Notes under the pieces: model-generated
Database searches by the model: none
Told to the model about the DNA's origin: nothing
What the model saw: only the letters and a program-made list of their open reading frames with translations
From: SFEL01 sp045603585
GTDB taxonomy: Bacteria; Bacillota; Clostridia; Christensenellales; CAG-138
DNA: 64,000 bases
NCBI GenBank assembly: GCA_045603585.1
Contig: JAZUMK010000042.1
Span: 1-64,000, forward strand
Direction: 5' to 3'
Program-made: the position numbers and the translations under genes
In this document: in pieces, positions 7,602 through 16,640 of the stretch
How the letters are laid out: every line of letters begins with the position of its first letter
Numbering within the stretch: position 1 is the first letter of the stretch

Positions 7602-8942
7602 CTAATATTCTTCCCTGCCGGAATTATCCATATCGGCAAAGCGAGCCACTTCGCCCAGCCATGCAAGCTTGACGGTGGCGGTGGGGCCGTTGCGGTGCTT
7701 GGCAACGATCACCTCGGTGGTGTTGTCGTCACTCTGATCGTATACCGCGGGACGGTACAGCAGCATGATAACGTCTGCATCCTGCTCTATGGCGCCGGAT
7801 TCTCTGAGGTCCGCCATTACGGGGCGGTGGTCGGAGCGCTGCTCCGGGCCGCGGGAAAGCTGGCTCAGCAGAATGACCGGAACATTCAGCTCGCGGGCCA
7901 TTATCTTGAGCTTGCGGGTGGTTTCGGATATTTCCAGAACACGGTTGTCGTGCTTGCCGGAGGTCTGCATCAGCTGCAGATAGTCTATTACTATCATGTC
8001 AAGGCCAACGCGGGACTTGAGCCTGCGGCACTTGCTGCGTATTTCCGCAACTCCGCAGCCGGGGGAATCGTCGATGTATATATCCGCCTTGGAAAGGGGG
8101 TCAAGGGAGGTGGCTATCTTCACAAGGTCCATATCGGATATGGTGCCTGTGCGGACGGACTGCATGTTTACTCCGCTGTCGGAGCAGAGCATACGCTGCA
8201 CCAGCTGCTCACGGCTCATTTCCAGGCTGAAGAGGCATATGGTTTTTTTGCCCTTAAGGGCGGCATTCTGAGCAAGGTTGAGGGCAAATGCGGTTTTACC
8301 CATGGAAGGACGGCCTGCGATGATTATAAGATCGCTGGGCTGAAGGCCTGAGGTAAGCTCGTCCAGATCACGGAAGCCGGTGGTAACGCCGGTAAGTGCG
8401 CCGTTCAGTTTCATCAATTCGCCAACACGGTTGTAGCAGGCCATGAGGGTTTCCCGGATATGAACCATGGTATCCGAGGTTTTTTTCATGGATATGTTGA
8501 ATATTGCCCGCTCCGCATCGTCCAGTATCTGCTCAAGGGATTTTTCCCCGGAGAAGGCATCGGTTGCAATATTGGTGCTGGCCTCGATGAGCTGGCGCAT
8601 TACGCTGCGCTCCTCAACTATGCGGATATAGTGGGCGGCGTTTGCGGCGCTGGGAACATAGAGGGAAAGCTCCGTAATGTACATTACACCGCCTGCGGCG
8701 GCAAGCTTGCCCGCTCTGTCCAGCGCGTCTATCACGGTAACGCTGTCCACCGCCTCGCCGCGCTCGTAAAGTGAGCGTATGGCGTCAAAAATATCCTGAT
8801 GGCGGGCAAGGTAAAAGTCCTCGCCCCGGAGGGTTTCCATTGCCTGCTCCACGGCGGGGCGGGACAGCAGCATGCTGCCCAGTATGGATTTTGCCGCCTC
8901 TATGCTGTGGGGCGGGGTGTTTGGGGTGCGGACTTCTTCCAT
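7602..8942 (-). CDS. dnaB: Replicative DNA helicase DnaB (DnaC in Bacillus)
   Basis: 446 aa, the normal family length. An N-terminal primase-interaction domain (AAKSILGSMLLSRPAVEQA) is followed by the RecA-like motor with Walker A GRPSMGKTA near residue 213, the H1a/H2 region FSLEMSREQLVQRML, Walker B DMIVIDYLQLM, and the H4 region VILLSQLSRGPEQR with LRESGAIEQDADVI. It unwinds DNA at the replication fork as a hexamer. Immediately upstream lie rplI and gdpP, as in Bacillus and many Clostridia. A second, phage-type DnaB is encoded at 36835-38088. Confidence 0.97.
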   Translation of the reverse strand: MEEVRTPNTPPHSIEAAKSILGSMLLSRPAVEQAMETLRGEDFYLARHQDIFDAIRSLYERGEAVDSVTVIDALDRAGKLAAAGGVMYITELSLYVPSAANAAHYIRIVEERSVMRQLIEASTNIATDAFSGEKSLEQILDDAERAIFNISMKKTSDTMVHIRETLMACYNRVGELMKLNGALTGVTTGFRDLDELTSGLQPSDLIIIAGRPSMGKTAFALNLAQNAALKGKKTICLFSLEMSREQLVQRMLCSDSGVNMQSVRTGTISDMDLVKIATSLDPLSKADIYIDDSPGCGVAEIRSKCRRLKSRVGLDMIVIDYLQLMQTSGKHDNRVLEISETTRKLKIMARELNVPVILLSQLSRGPEQRSDHRPVMADLRESGAIEQDADVIMLLYRPAVYDQSDDNTTEVIVAKHRNGPTATVKLAWLGEVARFADMDNSGREEY

Positions 8943-8970
8943 TGCCTGTACTGCCTTTCGGATAATAGTA

Positions 8971-9423
8971 TTACTTGTTTTCCAGAGGGAGAACCTCTAC
9001 CTTGAAGTGGGTATCGGTCTGCTCATACAGGTGAGCGGATATCTCGGTGATGCCAAGGGACTTGATGGGCTCCTCCAGACGGATGCGCTTCTTGTCCACG
9101 TCGATATCATACTGAGCCTTGAGGGCTTCGGCGATTTCCGCTGCGCCGATGGAGCCGAACAGCTTGCCGCTGCCGGCCTTGGCGTATACCTTAACGGTGA
9201 GGCCCTTCATTTCATCGGCAAGGGCCTTTGCGTTCTGGCGGGCAACTTCCTTGCGGTGTGCGTCGGCGCTCTTCTTTACGTTTGCTGCATGTATGTTGTT
9301 TGCATCGGCGGCTACTGCAAGGCCCTGAGGGATCAGGTAGTTGCGTGCGTATCCGTCGCTGGCGTTGATGATCTCACCGGCCTTGCCTTTGCCTTTAACG
9401 TCTTTGGTAAGTAATACTTTCAT
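8971..9423 (-). CDS. rplI: 50S ribosomal protein L9
   Basis: 150 aa, full length. The N-terminal rRNA-binding domain has the L9 signature (KGKGKAGEIINASDGYARNYLIPQGLA), followed by the long connecting helix and the C-terminal domain with AGSGKLFGSIGAAEIAEAL. L9 binds domain V of 23S rRNA. The start ATG overlaps the stop of gdpP by one base (TAATG), so translation is coupled, and dnaB follows 28 bases downstream. Confidence 0.97.
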   Translation of the reverse strand: MKVLLTKDVKGKGKAGEIINASDGYARNYLIPQGLAVAADANNIHAANVKKSADAHRKEVARQNAKALADEMKGLTVKVYAKAGSGKLFGSIGAAEIAEALKAQYDIDVDKKRIRLEEPIKSLGITEISAHLYEQTDTHFKVEVLPLENK

Positions 9424-11372
9424 TATTCTTTGGCCTCCTTTAAGTAGGTGTTTATGCTTGCGGTCAGGCGGTTTATGGCCTGATCCATATTAACTTCGTG
9501 AAGCTGCGCTCCGGCGATGGACTGATGTCCCCCGCCGCCCAGCTTTTCCAGAATAAGCTGTACGCTTATCTTTCCCATGCTTCTGCCGCTGATATAGATG
9601 GTGTCCTTATGCTCGGCCAGCACAAACGCGGCCTCTATTCCCTTGATGGACACAAGCTCATCCGCCGCCTGAGCCGCAATGAGGGTGCAGTGTTCGGTAT
9701 CGGGCGGACAGGTGGATATTGCTATGCCCTGCTCCATTATGATGGCGGATTCCACCACCTTTGCCCTGTCGCGGTAGGTCTGCATGTCATCCTGGAACAT
9801 CATCTTTACCGTTGCACTGTCGGCGCCGTTTCGCCTGAGGTAGCTTGCGGCTTCGAATGTGCGCGCGCCGGTATTTGAGGAGAAGTGCTTGGTATCCATG
9901 GTGATGCCCGCAAGAAGCGCGCCCGCCTCAAAATTGGTGGGACGGATATTATCGTCAAAGTACTGAAGAACTTCCGTCATCATTTCGCAGGTGGAGGAGG
10001 AGCCCGCCTCAAGGAAATTGAGGGTGGGGTTCTGTATGGAATCCACCGCCCTGCGGTGATGGTCTATTACTACGACCTTGCTGGCTTTTTCAAGGAGAGA
10101 AGGGGCAAGCATGGAGGTTACGCGCTGGGTATCCACCACCATCAGTATGCTGGAGGGGCGTATCATGGAGGCGGCCTGCTCCGGGGTGCGGAAGCAATCC
10201 CGATAGAGGGAGTTTTCCTTCATGGTTTCCACGGCGGTTTCAATTGCGGGATTGGTTTCATCCAGCACAAAGTACGCATGAAGGTTGAGGAACTTTGCGC
10301 AGCGGATTATTGCAAGGGCGGCGCCCACGCAGTCCATATCCGGCATGGAATGGCCCACGATGAATACATTGTCCGAGGCCTCCATAAGCTGCCTGAGGGC
10401 CTCTGCGAAAAGGCGGGTCTTTACGCGGGAATTGCGGGTGGTTACCTGACGCTTGCCGCCAAAGAAGGAATAGCCGCTGCCCCGCTTTATTACGGCCTGA
10501 TCGCCGCCGCGGCCAAGGGCCAGCTGCATGGCGTTTCGTGCGGATTCATCAGAGGCGGCTATGCGGTCCGCAACGCCCACGGATATGGACAGGGTAACGG
10601 ACTGGCCTGTGCCGGTGTCTATTTCCCTTACGGCATCCAGCAGGGCAAAGCGCTGCTGCTCGATATCTGCCAGATATTTGGCCTCAAATACAAAGATAAA
10701 CTTGCTGTTGTCATAGCGGCGGTATACGCCGTTTATGGAGGAGACAAAGCTGCTTATCTTATCTTCCACATCGGAGAGCACCGTGTTGCGGTGAAACTGG
10801 CGGTCTGTCATCAGGTCGTCGTAATTATCCACCTGCACCAGGCCTATTGTGGGCATATTTTCCTCGTAAAGGCGGGAATAGTGCAGCGCCTCTGTTCTGT
10901 CCAGCCAATACTGGAAGGTGAGCCGCTTTTCGCTCTTTATGCGCTGGATGGGCATGCTGATAAGCTGGAAGGAGCGGCCGTTGTAATCTATGGACTGGGC
11001 CTGATTGGGAAAGCGGGGGTCCATATTGGGAATAAGGCGGCATATATCGTTGCCGGAATACATTGAGGAAAAGGCATCGTTTGTCCATACGATGCGGCCC
11101 TCGGTATCAAAAAGCAGGCAGGGGATGGCGATGTTGGTTATCACGTTGCCTGCGGTGGTGTCGTTTTCCCGGAATATCTCGTTCATGGAGCTGTTTACCG
11201 CCCTCTTGTAGGAAAGGGTGGCGATAAGTCCCGCAAGGAAGGATATTATGCATGCCGCGGTGATGAGGGAAAGCAGCCATGCAGGCTGAAAGCCTCTTAT
11301 CCCAAGGAGAAGGCATGCCAGAAGACCCGCTATAAAAAGCGGCACGAAGGCAAGATGAGGATTTCTGTCCAT
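9423..11372 (-). CDS. gdpP: c-di-AMP phosphodiesterase GdpP (DHH/DHHA1 family)
   Basis: 649 aa. Two N-terminal transmembrane helices (about residues 8-48) precede a degenerate PAS domain, a degenerate GGDEF domain, then the DHH domain with GHSMPDMDCVGAAL (near 345) and VIDHHRRA (near 435), and the DHHA1 end with LGGGGHQSIAG (near 615). This order is diagnostic of GdpP/YybT, which hydrolyses the second messenger c-di-AMP to pApA at the membrane and controls osmolyte and wall homeostasis. It sits between the DUF2232 gene and rplI, as in Bacillus yybS-yybT-rplI-dnaC. Confidence 0.95.
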   Translation of the reverse strand: MDRNPHLAFVPLFIAGLLACLLLGIRGFQPAWLLSLITAACIISFLAGLIATLSYKRAVNSSMNEIFRENDTTAGNVITNIAIPCLLFDTEGRIVWTNDAFSSMYSGNDICRLIPNMDPRFPNQAQSIDYNGRSFQLISMPIQRIKSEKRLTFQYWLDRTEALHYSRLYEENMPTIGLVQVDNYDDLMTDRQFHRNTVLSDVEDKISSFVSSINGVYRRYDNSKFIFVFEAKYLADIEQQRFALLDAVREIDTGTGQSVTLSISVGVADRIAASDESARNAMQLALGRGGDQAVIKRGSGYSFFGGKRQVTTRNSRVKTRLFAEALRQLMEASDNVFIVGHSMPDMDCVGAALAIIRCAKFLNLHAYFVLDETNPAIETAVETMKENSLYRDCFRTPEQAASMIRPSSILMVVDTQRVTSMLAPSLLEKASKVVVIDHHRRAVDSIQNPTLNFLEAGSSSTCEMMTEVLQYFDDNIRPTNFEAGALLAGITMDTKHFSSNTGARTFEAASYLRRNGADSATVKMMFQDDMQTYRDRAKVVESAIIMEQGIAISTCPPDTEHCTLIAAQAADELVSIKGIEAAFVLAEHKDTIYISGRSMGKISVQLILEKLGGGGHQSIAGAQLHEVNMDQAINRLTASINTYLKEAKE

Positions 11373-11407
11373 GTTTTGTCCCCCGAAAAAGAAAGATGAG
11401 GTAAAAA

Positions 11408-12358
11408 TCAGCGCTTTGTTCTGTCTATGCCGAAGCGTATGCCCAGCAGTTTATCCGCAAGACCCATTATGCACAGGCCGTACAGACTGTATGGGAAAAG
11501 GGCGATGAGAAGTATGGTGCTGAATATCAGGAAGCCTCTGCCTCTGCGCTTGTTCTTGATGGCGAATACCAAAAAGCACAGACCCATCAGCATATAGGGG
11601 CAGACCACTATCATGGTAAGGGCCAGAAGTATTGCGGAGGCGTTGTTTATGGAGGAGAAGGATACGATAAACGCGCCTACCACCAGTATCAGCGCACCCT
11701 TGTAGAAGGAGCGGGAAAGCTGCCATTTTGTAAAGGAGGCCATGGGCTTGGTATCCGCTTTGAACTTTTTGCAAAGGCCCTTGGCGATGAGCACATTCAA
11801 TAAGCCTGCCAGCAGGGAGGTTCCCACGATGCTCAGCACCGCAATGTCAGGCGCGCTGCGCTTGAGGAAGGCTGCAAAGAACTCCACCTGCTCCATGGCG
11901 GCCTGTTCAAGGCCCATCTGGGCGGCGCTTTCCACTGCGGCGTCCGCAAAGAATGCTGCATATTCGATATAATAGGCAAAGGGATCCCCCAGCTCTATGA
12001 GGGGCATAAGGCAGGAAGCGGCATACTGGCTGAGGCCTGCGGCAAAGGCGCAGTATGTAACGGCGGAGCGGTATGCGCCCTTTTTCCTGAAGATGCAGGT
12101 GATTATGAAGCTCTGGCTCAGCAGCATTGCGGCGTAGCCTGCGCAGTTTGCCATGCCCAATGCGGGAACGTTTGCAAATATCACGCCGCAGGCAGCGGCG
12201 GAAGCAATGCCCAATGCGCCGTAGCCCCATGCAGTGCCGATGCAGCCAAACAATCCGGGGAATATCATAAGAAGCAGGGGAAGTATGCCGGCGGCCGCAC
12301 CGGCGGCAAGGCCGGATATGGCGGAGATAACTCCCTGTTTCGCAGTTAACTTCTTCAA
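11408..12358 (-). CDS. DUF2232 (YybS-like) membrane protein
   Basis: 316 aa, strongly hydrophobic, with about eight predicted transmembrane helices, including the N-terminal GLAAGAAAGILPLLLMIFPGLFG and the C-terminal GFLIFSTILLIALFPYSLYG. The position directly upstream of gdpP-rplI-dnaB and the overall profile match YybS/DUF2232 proteins. Their role is not established; S-component-like transport folds have been suggested for the family. The ATG at 12358 is preceded by AAGGAGGCAT. The gene is probably the first of a five-gene operon ending with the MscS channel. Confidence 0.8.
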   Translation of the reverse strand: MKKLTAKQGVISAISGLAAGAAAGILPLLLMIFPGLFGCIGTAWGYGALGIASAAACGVIFANVPALGMANCAGYAAMLLSQSFIITCIFRKKGAYRSAVTYCAFAAGLSQYAASCLMPLIELGDPFAYYIEYAAFFADAAVESAAQMGLEQAAMEQVEFFAAFLKRSAPDIAVLSIVGTSLLAGLLNVLIAKGLCKKFKADTKPMASFTKWQLSRSFYKGALILVVGAFIVSFSSINNASAILLALTMIVVCPYMLMGLCFLVFAIKNKRRGRGFLIFSTILLIALFPYSLYGLCIMGLADKLLGIRFGIDRTKR

Positions 12359-12437
12359 GTAAATATGCCTCCTTGGCAGGTGTGTATTCGTATAGATATT
12401 TTATTATACATCCAATTCCGTTTTTTAACAAACACAA

Positions 12438-12466
12438 ATAAAAAAAGCCCCCATGAAAAGGGGGCA
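12438..12466 (-). terminator. Intrinsic terminator after the serpin gene
   Basis: On the minus strand GCCCCC and GGGGGC form a stem around TTTTCAT, followed by TTTTTTTATTTG. It separates the serpin gene from the DUF2232-gdpP operon. Confidence 0.9.
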
Positions 12467-12479
12467 TGCAAAGCTGCTG

Positions 12480-13715
12480 TTATGCGGGCATATCGTATGC
12501 GCCAAGGAACAGGGGCAGCCCTGTTTCGATTTCTACTACGGCGTAGAGGAAGGGGCGGTCGAAATAGATGGGGATGGGCATCTCCATGGAGGCTTCTTCC
12601 GTTGCCGCGGCTTCGGTTACGGCGGCGGCCTCGGTGCCCTCTTCGTCCACGATTATCTTTACCTTCTGATAAACTTCGGAAAGATACAGCTTCCCGTTGG
12701 GGCCGCTGCCCATGGGGATAAAGTTTGCAAGGTCGGGATCAAAGGCGGGAGAAAGACCAAGGGCGATAAGGTCCTCCGTCATGGAGCGGTCGTATTCAAA
12801 ATCAAACTTGGGCAGCCTGAGGTGAGCAAGCTCCTCCTTTGCGGACTGAACAGTGCTCAGCAGCTTTTCCCCTGTGAGGGAGGAAACGTATTCTGCTAAA
12901 TCCTCCTCGGGAAGAAGGGCGATAAAGGCCAGCTTTTCATCCTTATAGGGCAGCAGTATGCCGCTTGCGTCTTCTGTTTTAATATAGTTCAGATAGCCGT
13001 CTATGCTCATGAAGTCGGTCTGCATCTCCTCGCCTTCAGCTGTGGTGAAGGTGCTTTGGTGAGTGCGCCATCCCTCAAAGGGACGCTGCCATTTTGCGTT
13101 CATGTACAGGGCATTCAGCAGCACCAGCATGGTATTTTCGGGATAGGGCTGGTCGTGCAGGGTGGGGATCAGGCCCTTGGTTTTGCTTTTTACCCAGTTG
13201 TTTATGGCCTGCATGTCCGCCTTTGAGGAAAGGTCCGCCATAAATACGTCCGCATCCATATGGGTGACGATGGCGCGGAGGTAGTCCTCCTTTATCTGGG
13301 AGGAATCGTCACACCATGCGGAGCAGGCAAGGGCAAGCTCTGTGCCGCCGCCGATTTTTTCCAGCGAGGACATAAGGGTGCGGCAGATGAGGTTTGTATA
13401 GTACATATCCGCCCCCATCACCTGCTCAAAGGCGGCAAGGGTATCGCCGTCCGCGCCGTTCATTGCCATGGCAAGGCAGATGTATGCGGACAGGGGAGAT
13501 ATGACGGGATTGGGCTCGCCTTCCTGTACAGCGCCGCTTAACAGCTTTGCGCCAAGATCGCCTATTGGGGAAAAGTCACCTGCGGCCTCTGCGGTAACGT
13601 CCAGCGGGGTTATTTTGTCGCCGGTGAGTATGTGGGCATGAATGGTGTTATGGGCGCAGCCTGTAAGCATGGCTATGCACAGAATAAGCGCGGCAATGGG
13701 GATAATACGCTTCAT
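12480..13715 (-). CDS. Serpin-family protease inhibitor, lipoprotein
   Basis: 411 aa. The signal peptide ends in a lipobox (LTGC, Cys20), so the protein is predicted to be lipid-anchored outside the cell. The serpin core is clear: NPVISPLSAYICLAMAMNGADGDTLAAFEQVMG, VLLNALYMNAKWQRPFE, LHLRLPKFDFEYDRS-type strand, the reactive-centre hinge EEGTEAAAVTEAA near residues 355-368, and the C-terminal PFLYAVVEIETGLPLFLGAYD. The Ala-rich hinge suggests an inhibitory serpin. The scissile P1 residue cannot be fixed by eye. Bacterial serpins in gut anaerobes neutralise host or microbial serine/cysteine proteases. It is a single-gene unit. Confidence 0.92.
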   Translation of the reverse strand: MKRIIPIAALILCIAMLTGCAHNTIHAHILTGDKITPLDVTAEAAGDFSPIGDLGAKLLSGAVQEGEPNPVISPLSAYICLAMAMNGADGDTLAAFEQVMGADMYYTNLICRTLMSSLEKIGGGTELALACSAWCDDSSQIKEDYLRAIVTHMDADVFMADLSSKADMQAINNWVKSKTKGLIPTLHDQPYPENTMLVLLNALYMNAKWQRPFEGWRTHQSTFTTAEGEEMQTDFMSIDGYLNYIKTEDASGILLPYKDEKLAFIALLPEEDLAEYVSSLTGEKLLSTVQSAKEELAHLRLPKFDFEYDRSMTEDLIALGLSPAFDPDLANFIPMGSGPNGKLYLSEVYQKVKIIVDEEGTEAAAVTEAAATEEASMEMPIPIYFDRPFLYAVVEIETGLPLFLGAYDMPA

Positions 13716-13890
13716 GGTATGCTCTCCTTCAGTGGGATGATACTATTATAACGTGTGAAATACCCCAAAGGTTGCGGGAGGCAAAGAATTAATATATTTT
13801 TTACCTATTCAAGCAATATATGGAATGGTACAATAAAAATGGAAGAGGATGGACTGCCTTCCTCTGTATCGAAAGGAGATATGAGCGTTT

Positions 13891-14847
13891 ATGAAGATAG
13901 TGGTGCTGGATGGCTATACCGAAAACCCCGGAGATCTTTCCTGGGCGCAGCTTGAGGAGCTGGGGGAGCTTACCGTATATGATCGTACCCCGGCAGATAA
14001 GGTAATTGAGCGCATCGGAGATGCAGAGATAGTGTTAACCAACAAAACCCCCATCACCGGAGAGACCATGCAGGCCTGCCCCAATATGAAATTCATAAGC
14101 GTACTTGCCACAGGCTATAATATCGTGGACTGCGCCGCCGCAAAGGAGCGGGGGATTCCCATTTCCAATGTGCCCACCTACGGCACTGCCTCGGTTGCCC
14201 AGTTTGCAATAGCACTGTTGCTTGAGGTGTGCCATCATGTGGCCCATCACGACAGGGCAGTTCATGAGGGCAGATGGGAAAGCAATCCGGACTGGTGCTT
14301 TTGGGATTATCCCCTCATTGAGCTTGCGGGGAAAACCATGGGCATAATCGGCCTTGGCCGCATCGGTCAGGCCACAGCCCGCATCGCAAAGGCGCTGGGC
14401 ATGCGGGTCATCGCATCGGATAACGTGCACAGCGAAGCGGGGGCACAGGCCGCAGAATACGTTGAGCTGGATACGCTCCTTGCGGAAGCTGATGTTATCG
14501 CGCTGCATTGTCCTCTTTTCCCCGAAACCCAGGGTATCATCAATAAAAATACCATCGCAAGAATGAAGGACGGCGTAATAATCATAAACAACAGCCGGGG
14601 TCAGCTGGTGGTGGAGCAGGATCTTGCGGATGCCCTCAACAGCGGCAAGGTATACGCCGCAGGGCTGGACGTGGTATCCACAGAGCCCATCAAGGGCGAC
14701 AATCCTCTGCTCAGCGCGAAGAACTGCATAATCACCCCCCATATCAGCTGGGCGCCAAAGGAGAGCCGCATGCGCATAATGGATATATCCGCAGATAATC
14801 TCAAGGCGTTTTTGGCCGGAAGCCCCATAAACGTGGTGAATAAATAA
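13891..14847 (+). CDS. D-2-hydroxyacid dehydrogenase, probably glycerate/hydroxypyruvate dehydrogenase
   Basis: 318 aa. NAD-binding motif GIIGLGRIGQATA (near residues 149-161). The catalytic set of the family is visible: Arg in INNSRGQLV, Glu in the AGLDVVSTEP region and His in ITPHISWAP. The enzyme interconverts hydroxypyruvate and D-glycerate. The following gene encodes glycerate kinase, which supports that substrate. Start ATG 13891 has AAAGGAG upstream. An ATG at 13879 lies too close to that site and is out of frame. It is the first gene of a three-gene plus-strand unit. Confidence 0.9.
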   Translation: MKIVVLDGYTENPGDLSWAQLEELGELTVYDRTPADKVIERIGDAEIVLTNKTPITGETMQACPNMKFISVLATGYNIVDCAAAKERGIPISNVPTYGTASVAQFAIALLLEVCHHVAHHDRAVHEGRWESNPDWCFWDYPLIELAGKTMGIIGLGRIGQATARIAKALGMRVIASDNVHSEAGAQAAEYVELDTLLAEADVIALHCPLFPETQGIINKNTIARMKDGVIIINNSRGQLVVEQDLADALNSGKVYAAGLDVVSTEPIKGDNPLLSAKNCIITPHISWAPKESRMRIMDISADNLKAFLAGSPINVVNK

Positions 14848-14871
14848 TAATTCCAAAAGGAAGATAAAACA

Positions 14872-16101
14872 ATGAGCATCAGAAGCGACGCGAATTTTAT
14901 AATTGAGCGGGCAATTGCCGCAGCAATGCCGGATGAGGCGGTGCGCAAGGCGCTGAGCGCAGTGGAGCTGCCGGATAAGGTATATCTTGTTGCCATAGGC
15001 AAGGCCGGCGCCCAGATGGCAAAGGCCGCATACGCCCAGCTGGGGGATAAGATACAGCAGGGCGTTGCCATAACCAAGTACGATCATTCTGACGGAGACA
15101 TTGGCCCCATCAAGGTATTTGAAGCAGGCCATCCCGTATTGGACGAAAACTCCGTCAAGGCAACCGATGAGGTGCTTAAGATAGTGGAAGGCCTTGGCGC
15201 AGAGGACACCGTGATATTCCTGGTTTCCGGCGGCGGCTCTGCCCTGTTTGAAAGCCCCCTTGTGGACCTTGAGGAGCTGCAGGATATAAATAAGCAGCTG
15301 CTTTCATCCGGTGCGGATATAGTGGAAATGAACACCATACGCAAGCGGCTTTCTGCCGTAAAGGGCGGAAAGTTTGCCTTGGCCTGCGCTCCCGCAAGGG
15401 TGGTATCCGTGGTGCTGTCGGATATTATCGGCGATCCTCTGGATATGATAGCTTCAGGTCCCGCCTATCCCGATGCTTCCACCTGCGATGATGCCCTTGC
15501 AATAGCGGAAAAGTATGAGCTGGATCTTTCCGTGGATGCGCTGGAGCTGCTGCATCAGGAAACGCCGGATGCGCTGGACAACGTGGAAACATACGTTACC
15601 GGCAGCGTTCGCCAGCTTTGCGCCGCTGCGGCAGAGGCCGCAGAGGAGCTGGGCTATAAGCCTGTGGTGCTTACCGCAAGCCTTTGCTGCGAGGCAAAGG
15701 ACGCAGGCAGCTTCCTTGCTTCCATTGCACAGTATCATCAGGATACTGCGGAGTCCCTTGCATTTATAGCGGGAGGCGAGACGGTCGTGCGTATTACCGG
15801 CGAAGGCCTTGGCGGAAGAAATCAGGAGCTTGCCCTGTCGGCGGCAGCGGGCATTGCGGGCTTTGAAAACACCGCGGTATTTTCCGTTGGCTCTGACGGC
15901 ACCGACGGCCCCACAGATGCGGCAGGCGGCTATGCGGATGGCGACACCGCCCCCGCCCTTGCAAAGCTGGGAGTATCCATAGATGCCGTACTCAAGGCAA
16001 ATGACTCGTATTATGCATTGCGGAATGTGGACGGCCTTGTTTTCACAGGCCCCACCGGTACCAATGTAAACGACGTATGCTGCCTGCTGATAAAGAGGTA
16101 A
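14872..16101 (+). CDS. Glycerate 2-kinase, type II (MOFRL family)
   Basis: 409 aa. The type II glycerate kinase pattern is present: KVYLVAIGKAGAQMAKAA near the start, VFEAGHPVLDENS, then the phosphate-binding VSGGGSALFE, followed by MNTIRKRLSAVKGG. The MOFRL domain at the end shows GEGLGGRNQELALSAA and GSDGTDGPTDAAGG. It phosphorylates D-glycerate to 2-phosphoglycerate, feeding glycolysis. Located 24 bases after the dehydrogenase, so the two form a hydroxypyruvate-to-glycolysis route. The start is ATG 14872 with AAAGGAAG upstream. Confidence 0.93.
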   Translation: MSIRSDANFIIERAIAAAMPDEAVRKALSAVELPDKVYLVAIGKAGAQMAKAAYAQLGDKIQQGVAITKYDHSDGDIGPIKVFEAGHPVLDENSVKATDEVLKIVEGLGAEDTVIFLVSGGGSALFESPLVDLEELQDINKQLLSSGADIVEMNTIRKRLSAVKGGKFALACAPARVVSVVLSDIIGDPLDMIASGPAYPDASTCDDALAIAEKYELDLSVDALELLHQETPDALDNVETYVTGSVRQLCAAAAEAAEELGYKPVVLTASLCCEAKDAGSFLASIAQYHQDTAESLAFIAGGETVVRITGEGLGGRNQELALSAAAGIAGFENTAVFSVGSDGTDGPTDAAGGYADGDTAPALAKLGVSIDAVLKANDSYYALRNVDGLVFTGPTGTNVNDVCCLLIKR

Positions 16102-16107
16102 TACCAT

Positions 16108-16428
16108 ATGAAAAAATACAAGCTTGAAGCATCGGCTGTGCTTATGCAGCTGGTCGTATTTTATCTGCTCCCCCTTATCGCAATCAAGCTGGGGCCCATC
16201 ATGATGGTAATGATAATGCTGGTTGCAACGGGCGCAATCGCGGCTTTTCTGGGCTGCTGGTCAAATAAAAGCATAAAGTATTTTCTGCCTGTGGCTGCGG
16301 CGCTGCTGTTTATGCCCAGCGTGCCGCTGTATTACAATTCTTCCGCCCTGCTGCAGACCCTGTGGTATTTTGCCATGTCTGCCGTGGGCATGGGAATAGG
16401 CTCGCTGGTAGGCAAGGTAAGGGGATAA
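16108..16428 (+). CDS. Small integral membrane protein
   Basis: 106 aa with four predicted transmembrane helices (about residues 10-25, 30-47, 52-70, 80-102) and short polar loops. No family recognised. It begins 6 bases after the glycerate kinase stop (RBS-like GAGGTAATACC upstream), so it is the last gene of that operon. A role in glycerate or organic acid transport would fit the context but is speculation; the protein is small for a transporter. Confidence 0.65.
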   Translation: MKKYKLEASAVLMQLVVFYLLPLIAIKLGPIMMVMIMLVATGAIAAFLGCWSNKSIKYFLPVAAALLFMPSVPLYYNSSALLQTLWYFAMSAVGMGIGSLVGKVRG

Positions 16429-16466
16429 AAAACGGCACAAAATTTTCCAAACCGCAAACACAAACA

Positions 16467-16496
16467 GGGACAGCATGGCTTTGCTGTCCTTTTTTG
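16467..16496 (+). terminator. Intrinsic terminator
   Basis: GGACAGCA and TGCTGTCC enclose a 6-base loop and are followed by TTTTTT. It ends the glycerate operon. Confidence 0.9.
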
Positions 16497-16538
16497 CAGC
16501 ACAAAGTGAAAAAATACGGTCATATTCTCTGTGCTTTT

Positions 16539-16569
16539 TTGTGCATATGTCCGGTAAGTGTGCTATACT
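16539..16569 (+). promoter_or_regulatory. Possible promoter for fbp
   Basis: A good -10 (TATACT, 16564-16569) lies about 70 bases upstream of fbp. The best -35 candidate (TTGTGC) is 19 bases away and poor. Confidence 0.35.
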
Positions 16570-16640
16570 ATATCCACAGATAATTCGTTCGCATTCATTT
16601 CAAAATAATATCAAATCAATTTTCAATAACGGAGGAGTTT

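Noticed and set aside
13879..13890. ATG at 13879 as start of the glycerate dehydrogenase
   Set aside because: Only two bases after AAAGGAG and out of frame with the gene. ATG 13891 fits spacing and homology.
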